From contig NZ_AVQK01000010.1 of the NCBI RefSeq assembly GCF_001401755.1, forward strand, positions 62,001 through 126,000: DNA of 64,000 nt, read 5' to 3'. The notes beneath the pieces were generated by a model. The model had not been told where the DNA came from. It was given only the letters and a program-made list of their open reading frames with translations, and did no database searches. The translations under genes and the position numbers were made by a program. The DNA is from Aquimarina longa SW024. Lineage in GTDB: Bacteria; Bacteroidota; Bacteroidia; Flavobacteriales; Flavobacteriaceae. Shown here one piece after another: positions 29,895 through 40,100 of the stretch (position 1 is its first letter; each line of letters starts with the position of its first letter).

Positions 29895-30842
29895 ATGCAT
29901 AAAACTTATTTCTTAATAGTTGTTATATTACTATTTAATGCTATAAAAACAACTGCTCAGCAGGATGCTCAATATACTCAATATATGTACAACACCATTA
30001 GTGTTAACCCTGCCTATGCAGGTTCTAGAGAAAGTATAAGTATTACGGGATTATATCGTAATCAATGGGTAGGAGTTGGAGGAGCTCCAGTAACACAAAC
30101 GTTGAGTATTCATACACCAGTAGGAAGAGCCAATAAAGTAGGGTTAGGGGTGTCTATCATAAATGATAAGATAGGACCTACTCAAGAAACCTATTTTGAT
30201 ATAGATGTTTCATACACTATTAATACATCTAACGATGGGAAATTGGCATTCGGAGTAAAAGCAGGAGGACATCTTTTAGATATTAATTTTAACCATCTTA
30301 ATCAATATACCAATAGAGATATTCTTTTAGATACTAATATAGATAATAAGTTCTCGCCTAATGTCGGTGTAGGAACATACTATTATGATGAGAAATTATA
30401 TCTGGGAGTTTCTGCACCTAATCTTTTAGAAACAAAACATTTTGATGAATCAAGAAACGATAATAAGGCTTCTTCATTTTTGGCAAAAGAACGAATCAAT
30501 TATTACTTCATAGGAGGATATATTTTTGATCTTAATTATTATTTAAAATGTAAACCTGCTGTATTAATAAAAGGAGTAGTAGGAGCACCACTTCAGGCAG
30601 ATATATCTGCAAATTTTTTAATATATGATAAGTTTACCATAGGAGCAGCCTATAGATGGAGTGCTGCTATAAGTATTCTTACGGGGTATCAGATTTCGGA
30701 TGCAATGATGCTTGGATTTGCATATGATTGGGAAACTACAGCATTAGGAAATACAGAATTTAACTCGGGATCATATGAGTTCTTTTTACGATATGAAATC
30801 TTTAATAGAAATAAGCGTATTATTTATCCACGATTCTTTTAA
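29895..30842 (+). CDS. PorP/SprF family T9SS outer-membrane protein
   Basis: A 315-residue outer-membrane barrel. The signal peptide ends at about residue 21 (KTTAQ), followed by the family hallmark QDAQYTQYMYNTISVNPAYAGSR. Alternating beta strands follow (GLGVSIINDKIGPTQET, LAFGVKAGG, PNVGVGTYYY), and it ends YEFFLRYEIF. SprF of Flavobacterium johnsoniae is needed to export SprB and attach it to the surface, and such genes typically sit just downstream of adhesins with type B sorting domains. Here it is 58 bp behind the giant adhesin with no terminator seen between, so the two very likely work as a dedicated pair. Confidence 0.92.
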   Translation: MHKTYFLIVVILLFNAIKTTAQQDAQYTQYMYNTISVNPAYAGSRESISITGLYRNQWVGVGGAPVTQTLSIHTPVGRANKVGLGVSIINDKIGPTQETYFDIDVSYTINTSNDGKLAFGVKAGGHLLDINFNHLNQYTNRDILLDTNIDNKFSPNVGVGTYYYDEKLYLGVSAPNLLETKHFDESRNDNKASSFLAKERINYYFIGGYIFDLNYYLKCKPAVLIKGVVGAPLQADISANFLIYDKFTIGAAYRWSAAISILTGYQISDAMMLGFAYDWETTALGNTEFNSGSYEFFLRYEIFNRNKRIIYPRFF

Positions 30843-31143
30843 TCTCTCATTGAGGGTTGATTCTTTAAGGTTTGCCTAGGGATCAAAATATTTTTTTCAG
30901 AAACATACCTTGTGGGCTTGCTCCGAGGTTGTTGATTTTAGAATATCGTTTTGAAAAATGATACTAAAACGAATATAGTCATTCCGTTTTTATTTAGTAC
31001 TGTTTTTACATCAGTACAGTGGTATGATCCAATGGTATCTATTTAGGATTATTATAAATGGATATTTATGATTAGGAAACTAACATCGTAGTAGGGACAC
31101 TATAAATCACTAATCCCTATCATGTTGACGAGGATTTTACGTT
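30843..31143. other. Intergenic region with dispersed repeat copy A
   Basis: No gene was seen. Bases 30867-30932 contain a two-part element (AAGGTTTGCCTAGG..ATCAAA, then CTTGCTCCGAGGTTG) that recurs in degenerate form at 58087-58150. Confidence 0.4.
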
Positions 31144-31374
31144 TTATTTCATTCCTTTAAAAAATTCTTCAATCGTAATATTGTGAATATCCATAATTTT
31201 AAAAAGGGTATCTACTGTATAATTAACACCTTCTTCCCACCGCCATACGCTTTTATTTTCAAAATTATGTTCAATCGCAAATTTCTTATAGCTAGTATAT
31301 CCTGCATTGATACGTAATTCTTTAATGCGTTTTGCAATCGCTTCTTGTCGTTTTGTATAATCAACTTTATCCAT
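31144..31374 (-). CDS. Small XRE-type helix-turn-helix regulator
   Basis: A 76-residue DNA-binding protein of the Cro/CI type. KRIKELRINAGYTSYKKFAIEHNFENKSVWRWEEG is the helix-turn-helix pair, followed by the dimerisation-like helix TVDTLFKIMDIHNITIEEFF. It is divergent from the polymorphic toxin gene (340 bp apart) and may regulate it or be a neighbour on the same island. A perfect 28-bp palindrome lies 29 bp before its start codon. It has no partner toxin of its own, so I do not call it an antitoxin. Confidence 0.8.
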   Translation of the reverse strand: MDKVDYTKRQEAIAKRIKELRINAGYTSYKKFAIEHNFENKSVWRWEEGVNYTVDTLFKIMDIHNITIEEFFKGMK

Positions 31375-31714
31375 CTAGCAAATTTTTACATTTCGCATAT
31401 AAAAAAGGGTGTCTTTAAAGACACCCTTTTGATTATTTTATTTATCTTTGTTTTCAAATACTACGAAAAACACTAAAAATATGTAATGAAAATTATAGAA
31501 TATGTAAATTTTTTTTGCTTCAATCCAGTATTACCCCCATGATCTTGTTTTTTCTCAAATCATCAAAAACCTGTTATGCGCTTATGGCAAAAATGAAGAA
31601 TGAAAAAATATAAAAATTAATGTACTGTAGTTCATTATCTTATTAAATTGCAGTACCAAAACTTTTAAAACCTTTGACAGCTAAAACCCCCGTTAAGCTG
31701 CATAAATTAAACGA
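31375..31714. other. Intergenic region, 340 bp, between divergent genes
   Basis: It contains the 28-bp palindrome at 31403-31430 and presumably the promoter of the toxin gene. No reading frame was recognised. Confidence 0.4.
31403..31430. terminator. Perfect 28-bp palindrome, terminator-like
   Basis: AAAAGGGTGTCTTT is followed directly by its exact complement. Flanking A and T tracts give it the look of a bidirectional terminator, but no gene ends here on either strand: it lies 29 bp upstream of the XRE gene start. It could instead be an operator for that regulator. Confidence 0.5.
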
Positions 31715-33295
31715 ATGTCACAAAAATTAGAATATGTTGTGAAGGGGGCATTAATGCTTTGCGACAAGGGCGCAGCACCTTCTCAATTTCAACCAACACA
31801 CGGCGAAGGCGTTACCTTTGGAGGTGTCACAACTTCAAATACACTCGATAAAATACCCAACAAACATATTATGCCTTTTGGGGCGTGTTCGATGCAAAAT
31901 GGCAATCCTTGTATGCCTGTTCCTTTGGAATGGCAAGATACCTATGATGTAAAGATTAATCATGGTAAAACCTTACTCTTTAAAAGTTGCATAAACTGTA
32001 GCGTAGGAGGTAAAATATCATTTCTTAATAGCGGACAAGTACCGTTGCCCCCCGAAGAACTGGATGCACTTTTAAAAGAACATGGGGAACCGGAAGATGG
32101 TAGCGGTTGGGGTTGGTGGGACACCGCCGAACTCATTCCTGTAGTGGGTAATATAATTGGTATGGTACGTGAAGCTAAAAAGGGCAATTGGGGTATGTTT
32201 GCCCTGAATGTCGGTTTTTTGGTGGTTGATGTCTTAACATTGGGTACTGCTTCGATAGGAACGACAGCTATTAAAGGTGCGGTAAAAGGAGGGATTAAAG
32301 CAGCCGCAAAAGCAACGGTAAAAAATGTTGCTAAATCCACTAGTAAAATGCTTGCTAAAAGTGGCATAAAAGGATTGGCAAAAGGCAGCGCGAAAGCTTT
32401 TGCAAAAGGAGTTGCCAAAGCTACCGCGCGATTAGGAAAAGGTAAGTTTTGCGTTACCGCTTGTTTTGTAAAAGGTACACCCATTGCCACAAGTGAGGGG
32501 CTTAAACCCATAGAGCAAATACAAATAGATGATTTGGTTTGGTCGTATGATGAAAATACAGGCAAGCAAGCACTTAAAAAAGTAGTAAACACCTTTAGCA
32601 ATGTAGTGGATGCCACACTGCAATTGACCTTAGAAAATGAACTAATTGAAACCACCGCAGAACATCCCTTTTATACACGGCAAGGTTGGAAAAAAGCCGC
32701 AGACCTGAATATAGATGAACATGTTAAAAACAAATCGGGCAAATGGCATCAAATAAAAGCCGCTAATTTTATACATCAACAGCAAAAAGTTTATAATTTT
32801 GAGGTTGCAGATTGGCACACCTATTTTGTGGGGGTGTATCAATGGCTCGTTCATAATTATACGTGCCTTAAAACAATGGCAAAAGCTGGGCAGAAATGGG
32901 CGCAAAATCTTTTAAAAGGTATTCGCTTTGACCAATTGATGAAAAAGCAAATGACCGACGCTGTACACGAAGTTTGGTTAAAAGGAATGAAAGCCAGAGT
33001 TGATGCTATTGTAGCAGGGAAATATATTATTTCACGGAAAGCAACGCAACTTGCAGATGCCACTTTTGATACAGCGAAAAAATATATTGATGAGCTTGCA
33101 GAAAAATATAAGAGCGGTAAAAAAATACAAAACCCTAAACGTGCGGGAGCAGAAGAATTAAAAGGGAAATCAATTTTACAAATTCCTAAACAAAATAAGC
33201 CTATTCCTAAAGAGGTGAAAGATTATGCTAGGAAAAAGAGAGTTATTTTTGATGAAGTTAAAACCGTAACCGATGATATATTAAAATGGTGGTAA
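31715..33295 (+). CDS. Polymorphic toxin: PAAR-like (DUF4280) - HINT - unknown C-terminal toxin
   Basis: A 526-residue three-part effector. Residues 1-105 are a DUF4280/PAAR-like domain (GALMLCDKGAAPSQF, MPFGACSMQNGNPCMP, LLFKSCINCSVGGKISF), the spike-tip module used for loading on type VI or related contractile injection systems. Residues ~130-240 are hydrophobic then Lys/Ala-rich. Residues 250-381 are a pretoxin HINT autoprotease: Cys250 starts CFVKGTPIATSEG, TAEHPFY is block B, and it ends WLVHN with Asn381. The last 145 residues (382-526) would be freed as the toxin. I see no definite catalytic signature in them; they are basic and contain RKATQLADATFDTAKKYIDE and PIPKEVKDYARKK. The gene is visibly richer in G+C than its neighbours, suggesting transfer. 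Confidence 0.85.
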   Translation: MSQKLEYVVKGALMLCDKGAAPSQFQPTHGEGVTFGGVTTSNTLDKIPNKHIMPFGACSMQNGNPCMPVPLEWQDTYDVKINHGKTLLFKSCINCSVGGKISFLNSGQVPLPPEELDALLKEHGEPEDGSGWGWWDTAELIPVVGNIIGMVREAKKGNWGMFALNVGFLVVDVLTLGTASIGTTAIKGAVKGGIKAAAKATVKNVAKSTSKMLAKSGIKGLAKGSAKAFAKGVAKATARLGKGKFCVTACFVKGTPIATSEGLKPIEQIQIDDLVWSYDENTGKQALKKVVNTFSNVVDATLQLTLENELIETTAEHPFYTRQGWKKAADLNIDEHVKNKSGKWHQIKAANFIHQQQKVYNFEVADWHTYFVGVYQWLVHNYTCLKTMAKAGQKWAQNLLKGIRFDQLMKKQMTDAVHEVWLKGMKARVDAIVAGKYIISRKATQLADATFDTAKKYIDELAEKYKSGKKIQNPKRAGAEELKGKSILQIPKQNKPIPKEVKDYARKKRVIFDEVKTVTDDILKWW

Positions 33296-34398
33296 TGGAA
33301 AAATTAAAATATACGTTGTGTGGTTGGAATGGATCATACGGCGAAATTCAAAACGAAGAAGATACATTAGATTATTATAGGACTTTGTATCAGAACGAAA
33401 TCTCAACAGAAGAACTTGAAAAACATTTAATATCACTTGATGCGTGGGCACAATATGCCTATGAAAATAAATTGTTTTTTAATGTAACCGCTTTTTTAGA
33501 TGATAACGATCAACCTTTGATAAGTCTTACTTTTAATGAAGGTAATATAATTGTTGAGTTTATAGACGAGTGTAACCGCATTCATATGGATTATGTTTTT
33601 AGTAACGGTCATCATCCTGAAAAATTGTTCTTAACGAGTTTACATTATTTTATTTATCCCGATAATGACAATTTTTATACGATGCTCGATGTCATCAAGG
33701 ATGTTCAATATATCTTTACGCCCGAAGGTAAATTAACCGTATGGGAACGCTATATAGATGAGAAGGACGGTAAAGAATATGAAGAAGCCAAAGAAGCGAG
33801 CGACCCCGTAAATATAGAAAGTAATTGGGAAACATATCCGCAATTGGGAGAGTACGATAAAATTTGTAATATAGATCGTTGGGGTGACGGCGAACTAGCG
33901 ATGCCCTTTACAGGAGAAAATAAAGCGATATTAGTTAATACCTATGATGGCGATTCTATTCTAAAGAAAAACACCCCGTATTATAGACTCACCGAAGATC
34001 AACAAAACATCGTAGATGATGCTTTTACACAAGCGCAACAGCAATATAGACAAGGCAAAATGGATAAGGCTATCGAAATTTTAGAAAATGCTTTTCATGC
34101 GCTACCAGAACCTAAAGAAAACTACAAAGCAGCAAGCGACTTTATCATAAAAATCGTAGAGTATCATACCGAGAATAACAACGATGAAGAAGCCCTACGC
34201 ATTATTAGTAAACTCGATAAATATTTAAACGCAGATAATTACGATGCACTACCATTATATAAAGGAAAGGTTTTATATAATGCGGGACAGAAGAAGGAAT
34301 CTTATAACGAATTTCAAAAATACATAGAACGTAGAAGTGTTAAAGAAATGGGTAGTGATTACCCCGACTATTACAAGGTTTTTCAGAAATTAATATAG
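33295..34398 (+). CDS. Probable immunity protein with TPR-like C-terminus
   Basis: A 367-residue cytoplasmic protein. I place the start at ATG 33295, which overlaps the toxin stop by one base (TAATG); an ATG at 33286 overlaps further and is less likely. The N-terminal ~230 residues are acidic and beta-rich (NVTAFLDDNDQPLISLTFNEG, DNFYTMLDVIKDVQYIFTPEGK) with no family I recognise. From about residue 235 there are TPR-like helical repeats (FTQAQQQYRQGKMDKAIEILENAF, EEALRIISKLDKY, YKGKVLYNAGQKKESYNEF). Translational coupling to the toxin, acidity against a basic toxin and lack of a signal peptide support an immunity role; this is inference from position. Confidence 0.65.
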   Translation: MEKLKYTLCGWNGSYGEIQNEEDTLDYYRTLYQNEISTEELEKHLISLDAWAQYAYENKLFFNVTAFLDDNDQPLISLTFNEGNIIVEFIDECNRIHMDYVFSNGHHPEKLFLTSLHYFIYPDNDNFYTMLDVIKDVQYIFTPEGKLTVWERYIDEKDGKEYEEAKEASDPVNIESNWETYPQLGEYDKICNIDRWGDGELAMPFTGENKAILVNTYDGDSILKKNTPYYRLTEDQQNIVDDAFTQAQQQYRQGKMDKAIEILENAFHALPEPKENYKAASDFIIKIVEYHTENNNDEEALRIISKLDKYLNADNYDALPLYKGKVLYNAGQKKESYNEFQKYIERRSVKEMGSDYPDYYKVFQKLI

Positions 34399-36187
34399 CC
34401 TTAGAATAAAAATACGAAAAGTGATCATCACATTCCGTATTAAAATTATCTAAACTTATAGGTTGTCCAATATTTTGAGGTTTTGGGAGGCTTCGATTTT
34501 TAGTATATGCCCTATTCTTTACTGTTTTGTCAATAAAAATCGCAGTTTTCTATTTTCGATACGGTAAGTACTCGATTGGCAAAATGTAAAAATGATTACT
34601 TGCTAAAAGAAATAATAAAATAGGGTAGGTTCGGAATTTTGATTTTTTGCTTAATGGGTATTTTACAGATATTTAAAAATATTTGTCATAACGACTATTA
34701 TCATATAATTCAAATATATTAAGAAGTTCTGGATACTGTCTCGTCTAAATAAAGGTAGACATTCCAGATCGCATTGAAGTGCTATTATAACTCTTCCCGG
34801 CGTTGCTATACGCTCTCCCGGCACTATATTACCCTCTCCCAGTACTGTTATATACCTTCCCGGCACTATTATCACTGCTCCCGGCGTTGCTATACGCTCT
34901 CCCGGCACTATATTACCCTCTCCCAGTATTGTTATATACCTTCCCGGCACTATTATAACTATTCCCGGCGTTGCTATATTCTCTCCCGGCGACTGGGAAG
35001 CATACAATTGATACTGGGAGAGTGATAAAAAGAACAAAGACACCTATAAATGTAGCTAGGAACTATAAAATTAGTACTGGGAGCATAATTTATATGAGCA
35101 GTCTTATACAATTATAGTGTTGGCTCACCAAAAGATATTGTTTGATCTGCCGAGGGATATAACTTCCTAACTTTAATTGCTTTAAATTCCCTTAGATACA
35201 TACTTGTTACATTATTTATACATAAGATGATATTATCGGTAGTAGTTATTAATTACCCTATTTAGTCATCGTCTATTAATAAAAAATTAAAGCCCATTGT
35301 ATTTTTAGAATTTAAGTTAGAAAATGTTTATAACACTACCAAAGGTGCTCTTTTTAAAGGTAAGTATAGGATATCTTTGGGTTAAAGTATTTTAGTATCA
35401 ATGAGAGGTAATTTGCTGTAGATCGATGGGGTTTTAATACAATACGATTAAACCTAGATTTATAGGTCTGAATAAAGATAAGTGTATTGATGCTTAATTA
35501 GTTTTATAAATAATCTAAAAGGGAATAGCAAAAAGAATATGTATAACAGGCGTGTATTTATAACTATAATTTCATACATAATATACATATCAAAAAATTA
35601 TGATTAATGACGAGTATACAAACGTTATCAATCCCATCATGTTTTTTTGGTGGATAATAAAATTTAAACTAACTTGGGTAGCAAGTTATGAAGTAATTGA
35701 CTGAAAAACAAAGGTATAACCGTAATTTAATAATGGTTATCACGTATTTTGGTATTAGTTTTTATGATCATAAACTAGTAGATTGATATTAAGTATTATA
35801 GCGTCTTTAAAGAAAGGCGTTAAATCATATATAAACCTAAAAACATTAATTAAATAACGAACTAACTAAAGCCTAAACACATGATTCTTACTCCACTAAA
35901 AACCCTGTTCAATCTCTCTCAAAAATTAAATAATCCCTATTTAGATTCTTAACTTTTATCAAAATTGTATATGCCGTATTGGATAAAATATAATTATATT
36001 TTTTATTCAAGAACTATATTATATCTAATTGTTATTGTAGCTTTTTTTTAATTAAAACTAAAGAATAAATTTAGTTACTATTTAAGAAGGATTTCAGTTT
36101 CATTTTAAGATATATTATATATGGTAAAATGATAAAAAAAGACAAGGAAATTTAAAACACAGAATACTATATTTATAAAAGTACGGG
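34399..36187. other. Gene-poor region, 1.8 kb
   Basis: No credible gene was seen. A hairpin with outer arms AATACG/CGTATT and inner GTGAT-C-ATCAC lies at 34411-34441, just behind the immunity gene. The minisatellite is at 34795-34983. Beyond 35,050 the DNA is A+T-rich with many stops in all frames and may be decayed island sequence. Inverted copies of the minisatellite motif (TACTGGGAG) occur near 35,010 and 35,075. Confidence 0.45.
34795..34983. repeat. Minisatellite: nine 21-bp units in an 84-bp higher-order repeat
   Basis: Units all start TCCCRG and are 21 bp long. Four distinguishable types follow each other as A-B-C-D-A-B-C-D-A: A = TCCCGGCGTTGCTATACG.., B = TCCCGGCACTATATTACC.., C = TCCCAGTACTGTTATATA.., D = TCCCGGCACTATTATCAC.. 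. The 84-bp block A-D is therefore duplicated almost exactly. A decayed D-like unit precedes it (34774-34794) and a partial unit follows at 34984. Because 21 bp is seven codons, open frames with 7-residue periodicity exist on both strands (minus: PGRYITI-LGEGNIV-PGERIAT-PG; plus: SRRCYTL-SRHYITL-SQYCYIP). I call neither a gene. Confidence 0.9.
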
Positions 36188-37147
36188 ATGGCAATTATAA
36201 AAAATAGTCAAACAGAAGAGGTAATATACCTTAATACGCAACATACCTTTGGTAGAAATCGACATACAGCTAATACTTATCTTTCAGAACAAGATATCTC
36301 TCAATCGCATGCATTGATATTTTGGAAAGGAAACGATTGGTATGTGCAGGATTACAGTAGAAATGGGACTTTGATTAATGGAAAATATATTAATCATACT
36401 ACAGTAAAGCTTTTAGAAAATCACAAAATACAATTTGGAGAGCAAAAATCTACACAGTGGGAAGTGATAAATCTATCTCCTCCTAAGAGTTATCTAAAAC
36501 CTTTAGAGAGCAAGGGCCTAGTGATAGAGCTCGCTTCATATCATGCTTTTCCGAATGAAAAATCACCTGATGTGTTTATATATCCAGCAGAAGGAGTATG
36601 GAAGTTGGAAACAAAAGAAAATGTTTTAGATTTAGTACATGATACGACATATAAAATCAATGGAGAAGAATATACGTATATAGAAAATAGGATTTTAGAA
36701 GATACTATGGATAATGGATATGTCGTAAACAATGCTTATTTCCAGTTTTTATTAAGTTCTGATGAAGAGCATATTCGTGTCAAAATCATTATCGAAAATC
36801 AAGAACTAGACTTAGGAGAACGAGTACATAATTATATTCTGCTTGCTTTGGCAAGAAAACGATTAGCAGATGTACGTATGGGATGTGTTTTTAATGATCA
36901 AGGTTGGATAACCATTGATGAGTTACTCGAGGATATGAGCAAAGAGTTTGGTAAAGAATTAGATACGTATTATCTAAATCTAAAAATTTACCGTATCAGA
37001 AAACTCTTAATGGATACAAAACCGTACGGATATTTATTTTCTAATATTATAGAACGAAGACATGGAGAAATGCGTTTTTCACATCGTTATTTTCAAATAT
37101 TAAAAGAAGAAGAATGTGTTGGCGAAATATTGGCAACAACAGATTAA
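36188..37147 (+). CDS. FHA domain protein with C-terminal winged-helix-like domain
   Basis: A 319-residue cytoplasmic protein. Residues ~1-95 form a forkhead-associated domain with all phosphothreonine-binding landmarks: Gly22-Arg23, Ser40-His41, Asn59-Gly60-Thr61 and Asn64-Gly65. The middle (100-205) is beta-rich and unassigned. Residues ~210-300 (RVHNYILLALARKRLADVR, GWITIDELLEDMSKEFG, LNLKIYRIRKLL) look like a winged-helix DNA-binding or transcription-regulator fold. It is 40 bp upstream of the kinase-cyclase fusion in the same direction. The natural reading is that the kinase phosphorylates a Thr that this FHA domain reads, or that it regulates the cluster's transcription. Confidence 0.85.
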   Translation: MAIIKNSQTEEVIYLNTQHTFGRNRHTANTYLSEQDISQSHALIFWKGNDWYVQDYSRNGTLINGKYINHTTVKLLENHKIQFGEQKSTQWEVINLSPPKSYLKPLESKGLVIELASYHAFPNEKSPDVFIYPAEGVWKLETKENVLDLVHDTTYKINGEEYTYIENRILEDTMDNGYVVNNAYFQFLLSSDEEHIRVKIIIENQELDLGERVHNYILLALARKRLADVRMGCVFNDQGWITIDELLEDMSKEFGKELDTYYLNLKIYRIRKLLMDTKPYGYLFSNIIERRHGEMRFSHRYFQILKEEECVGEILATTD

Positions 37148-37187
37148 AAGAACGACAAGTATAGATAATCAATAACACGATGTTACT

Positions 37188-40100
37188 ATGAAACAATTTT
37201 CGATGAATAAAGACCCCAAAACTACCGTTCATCTAGAGAATTACACCATACTAAAAAAAATAGGAGAAGGAGGATATGGGCTAGTTTATATGGCAGAACA
37301 AGTTAGCACAGGTCAAACCGTAGCGATCAAAATGCTAAAATTTAAGGATGCTTTAGATGGGCAATCTAAAAGGCAACAAATTGTTCGTTTTGAGAGAGAA
37401 ACACAATTATGTGCACAGATTAGTCATCCTAATATTGTAAAACTGTTAGACAAAGGATATACGGTAAACAACGAACCTTTTGCAGTTTTTGAATATATCA
37501 GCGGAACAACCCTAAAAGAGCTGATCAATTCTCAAAACAGCTTATCTGCAGAAGAAACAGGAGTACTAATGGGACAAGTTCTAGAAGCTTTGGTATACGC
37601 ACACTCCAGAGGAATTGTACACCGAGATCTAAAACCATATAATATTATGGTAACCAAAACAGGAACGAGTACCTATGCTAAGATTCTTGATTTTGGTATA
37701 GGAGCTTTTACCAATGATTTTAAAATAAGCGATTATGCTAGCATAACACTTCCTCAAGAGCTTTTAGGAACCCCTGCATACTGTGCGCCTGAGCAATTAA
37801 GAGGGGAGCCAACTACAATAAAATCAGATCTCTATGCATGGGGACTGATTGTTTTAGAATGCCTTACAGGACAACCTGTAATACAAGGTAATACTATAGC
37901 AGAGATATTCCAACAGCAATTAAATACTGTAGATATTGTAATCCCACTATCTATAGCAGAACATCCATTAGCTAATGTATTAAAAACAGTATTAAGAAAA
38001 GATCCACTACAACGAGCACATCAGGCGACCAGTGTTTTTGAGGCCTATTCTAAAATTAATTTTAATACGATAGTAGGGCAAATCAAACCATTAAACACAG
38101 CAACATCCTTAGATGATGCCACCGCAGTCAATCAATTTGTATGGCGTAGTACACACAGTGAAAAACGAGAAATTACTGTATTATGTGCCAAACTGGGACT
38201 GTCAATGACAGAAGATTCTACATTGGATATAGAAACCTTAGAAACCATACAAAAAGATCAATTACAGCATTGTAAGGATATTGGAACTCGATATGGAGGA
38301 TATATCTCAGGAATAATGGCGGATACCATTATCATGTATTTTGGATATCCACAAGGTAGTGATAATGATGCGAGACGAGCAGGAAGAACCGCGTTAGAAC
38401 TCATAAGCCAATTTCAGAAAAGAAGTACACTACTATATGCACAGCACAAAATAGAAATTGATATCAGAGTGGCAATGAACTCTGGTACAGTACTTATACA
38501 ACATAAAACTCCGCCTGATGGGTTGATAGCCAATATTGCATTTAATTTGGTATATACTACTCAACCAGGTCATATTCTAGTGGGTAAAGCATCCAAAAAA
38601 TTACTGGATCCCTACTTAGAGTTTGAAGCATTTGCTACACAAAGTGTTTCTAGTATAGGAGGAAAACCTGTGGCAACCTATCTACTTACAGGAGAACGTA
38701 TGGCAGAAGCTTTATCAAACCTAAGCCCTCGTAGTGCAGATCAAAAAATGATTGGTAGACAGATAGAACAAGATCAAATACAGGAAATCTGGAACACTAT
38801 AGAAAATAAAAATGGTAGTGCAATACTCATTCAGGGGCAAGCAGGAATAGGAAAATCTAAGCTCATTTATGAAACTAAAAAACAACTGATCCATGATGAG
38901 GTAATTGTTAGAGAATGTCGCTGTTTGCCAGAATATCAGAATAATGCTTTACATCCAATTTTTGAAATGCTTAAAAAGGATATGGCATTGCACGATGATG
39001 AAACATTGATCCCTCAATTAGAAGTAATTCTAAAAAAAGCACACTGCGACTTACCTACAGTAATCCCTGTATTATGTTCTTGGTTTTCGATTCCTCTGGG
39101 AGAAGCGTATCAGATTTCTGTATTGCCGCCATCAGAACAAAAAGAAATTTTATTCGATACTTTAAAGAAGTGCATCCTTAGTATAGATGCGCAAAAAAAA
39201 TTCGTATTTATTATAGAAGATCTACACTGGATAGATCCTACAAGTCTTGATTTTTTAACGACCTTAATCGATACAATTGCTCAAGAAAACTACTTGTTAC
39301 TATGTACCGCGCGCCCAGAATTTCAATACAATTGGAATAAAGAGAACTTGACAACTATAGAATTAAGCACACTTACCAAATCGTATACTCAGACACTTAT
39401 AAGAGATATCGTACAGCAAGAGGTTACAGAAAAAGCATTAGATTATATTGTAGACAGAACAGATGGAATACCATTATTTATAGAGGATCTAACACATATG
39501 CTGTTAGAGCAGCAGTATTTAGTATTACGAAATAATACCTATCAACTAAAAGAATCTTTTGACGAAACATCAGTTCCGGTAACCCTAAAAGGATTATTAA
39601 ATGCTCGATTAGATAGCTTAGGGTTTGCTAAAGAAACCGCACAATTAGCATCCGCTATCGGTAGAGAATTTACCTATGATCTTTTGGTTAAATCCTCTCT
39701 TAATGACGAAGATATGGTGCAATCTAATCTTAATATCCTTTTACAAGCTAACCTGATCTATTGTCATCGTAATGTGCAAAAAGAAACATATGTTTTTCGT
39801 CATGCATTGATCCGTGATGCTGCATATGATAGTATGGTAACGATACTAAAACAAGAGGTACATGGTAGAGTTGCAGAAACTATAGAGCATGATTTTCATG
39901 ATATTGTAAGAGAAAACCCTTTTGAATTAGCTAGACATCTTGCAGAAGCAGCACAATATGAGAAAGCATCTTTTTATGGGTTAGAATCTATAGCTGATAT
40001 TCTGAAAAAATCATTGTACTTGGAATCAATTAATCAATCTAATATAGTTATAGAATGGGCTAGAAAAATTGAGATAAGAACACAAAAAATAGAATATGAA

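Noticed and set aside
31144..31374. XRE protein considered as the antitoxin of a toxin-antitoxin pair
   Set aside because: No small toxin gene adjoins it on the same strand; the neighbouring toxin is a secreted polymorphic type with its own immunity gene.
31960..33063. Several minus-strand frames opposite the polymorphic toxin gene
   Set aside because: The plus-strand PAAR-like/HINT protein is unmistakable; the opposite frames lack any domain logic.
34663..35043. 126-codon minus-strand frame and 83-codon plus-strand frame over the minisatellite
   Set aside because: Both owe their openness to the 21-bp periodicity; flanking parts look random and no start signal or family is visible.
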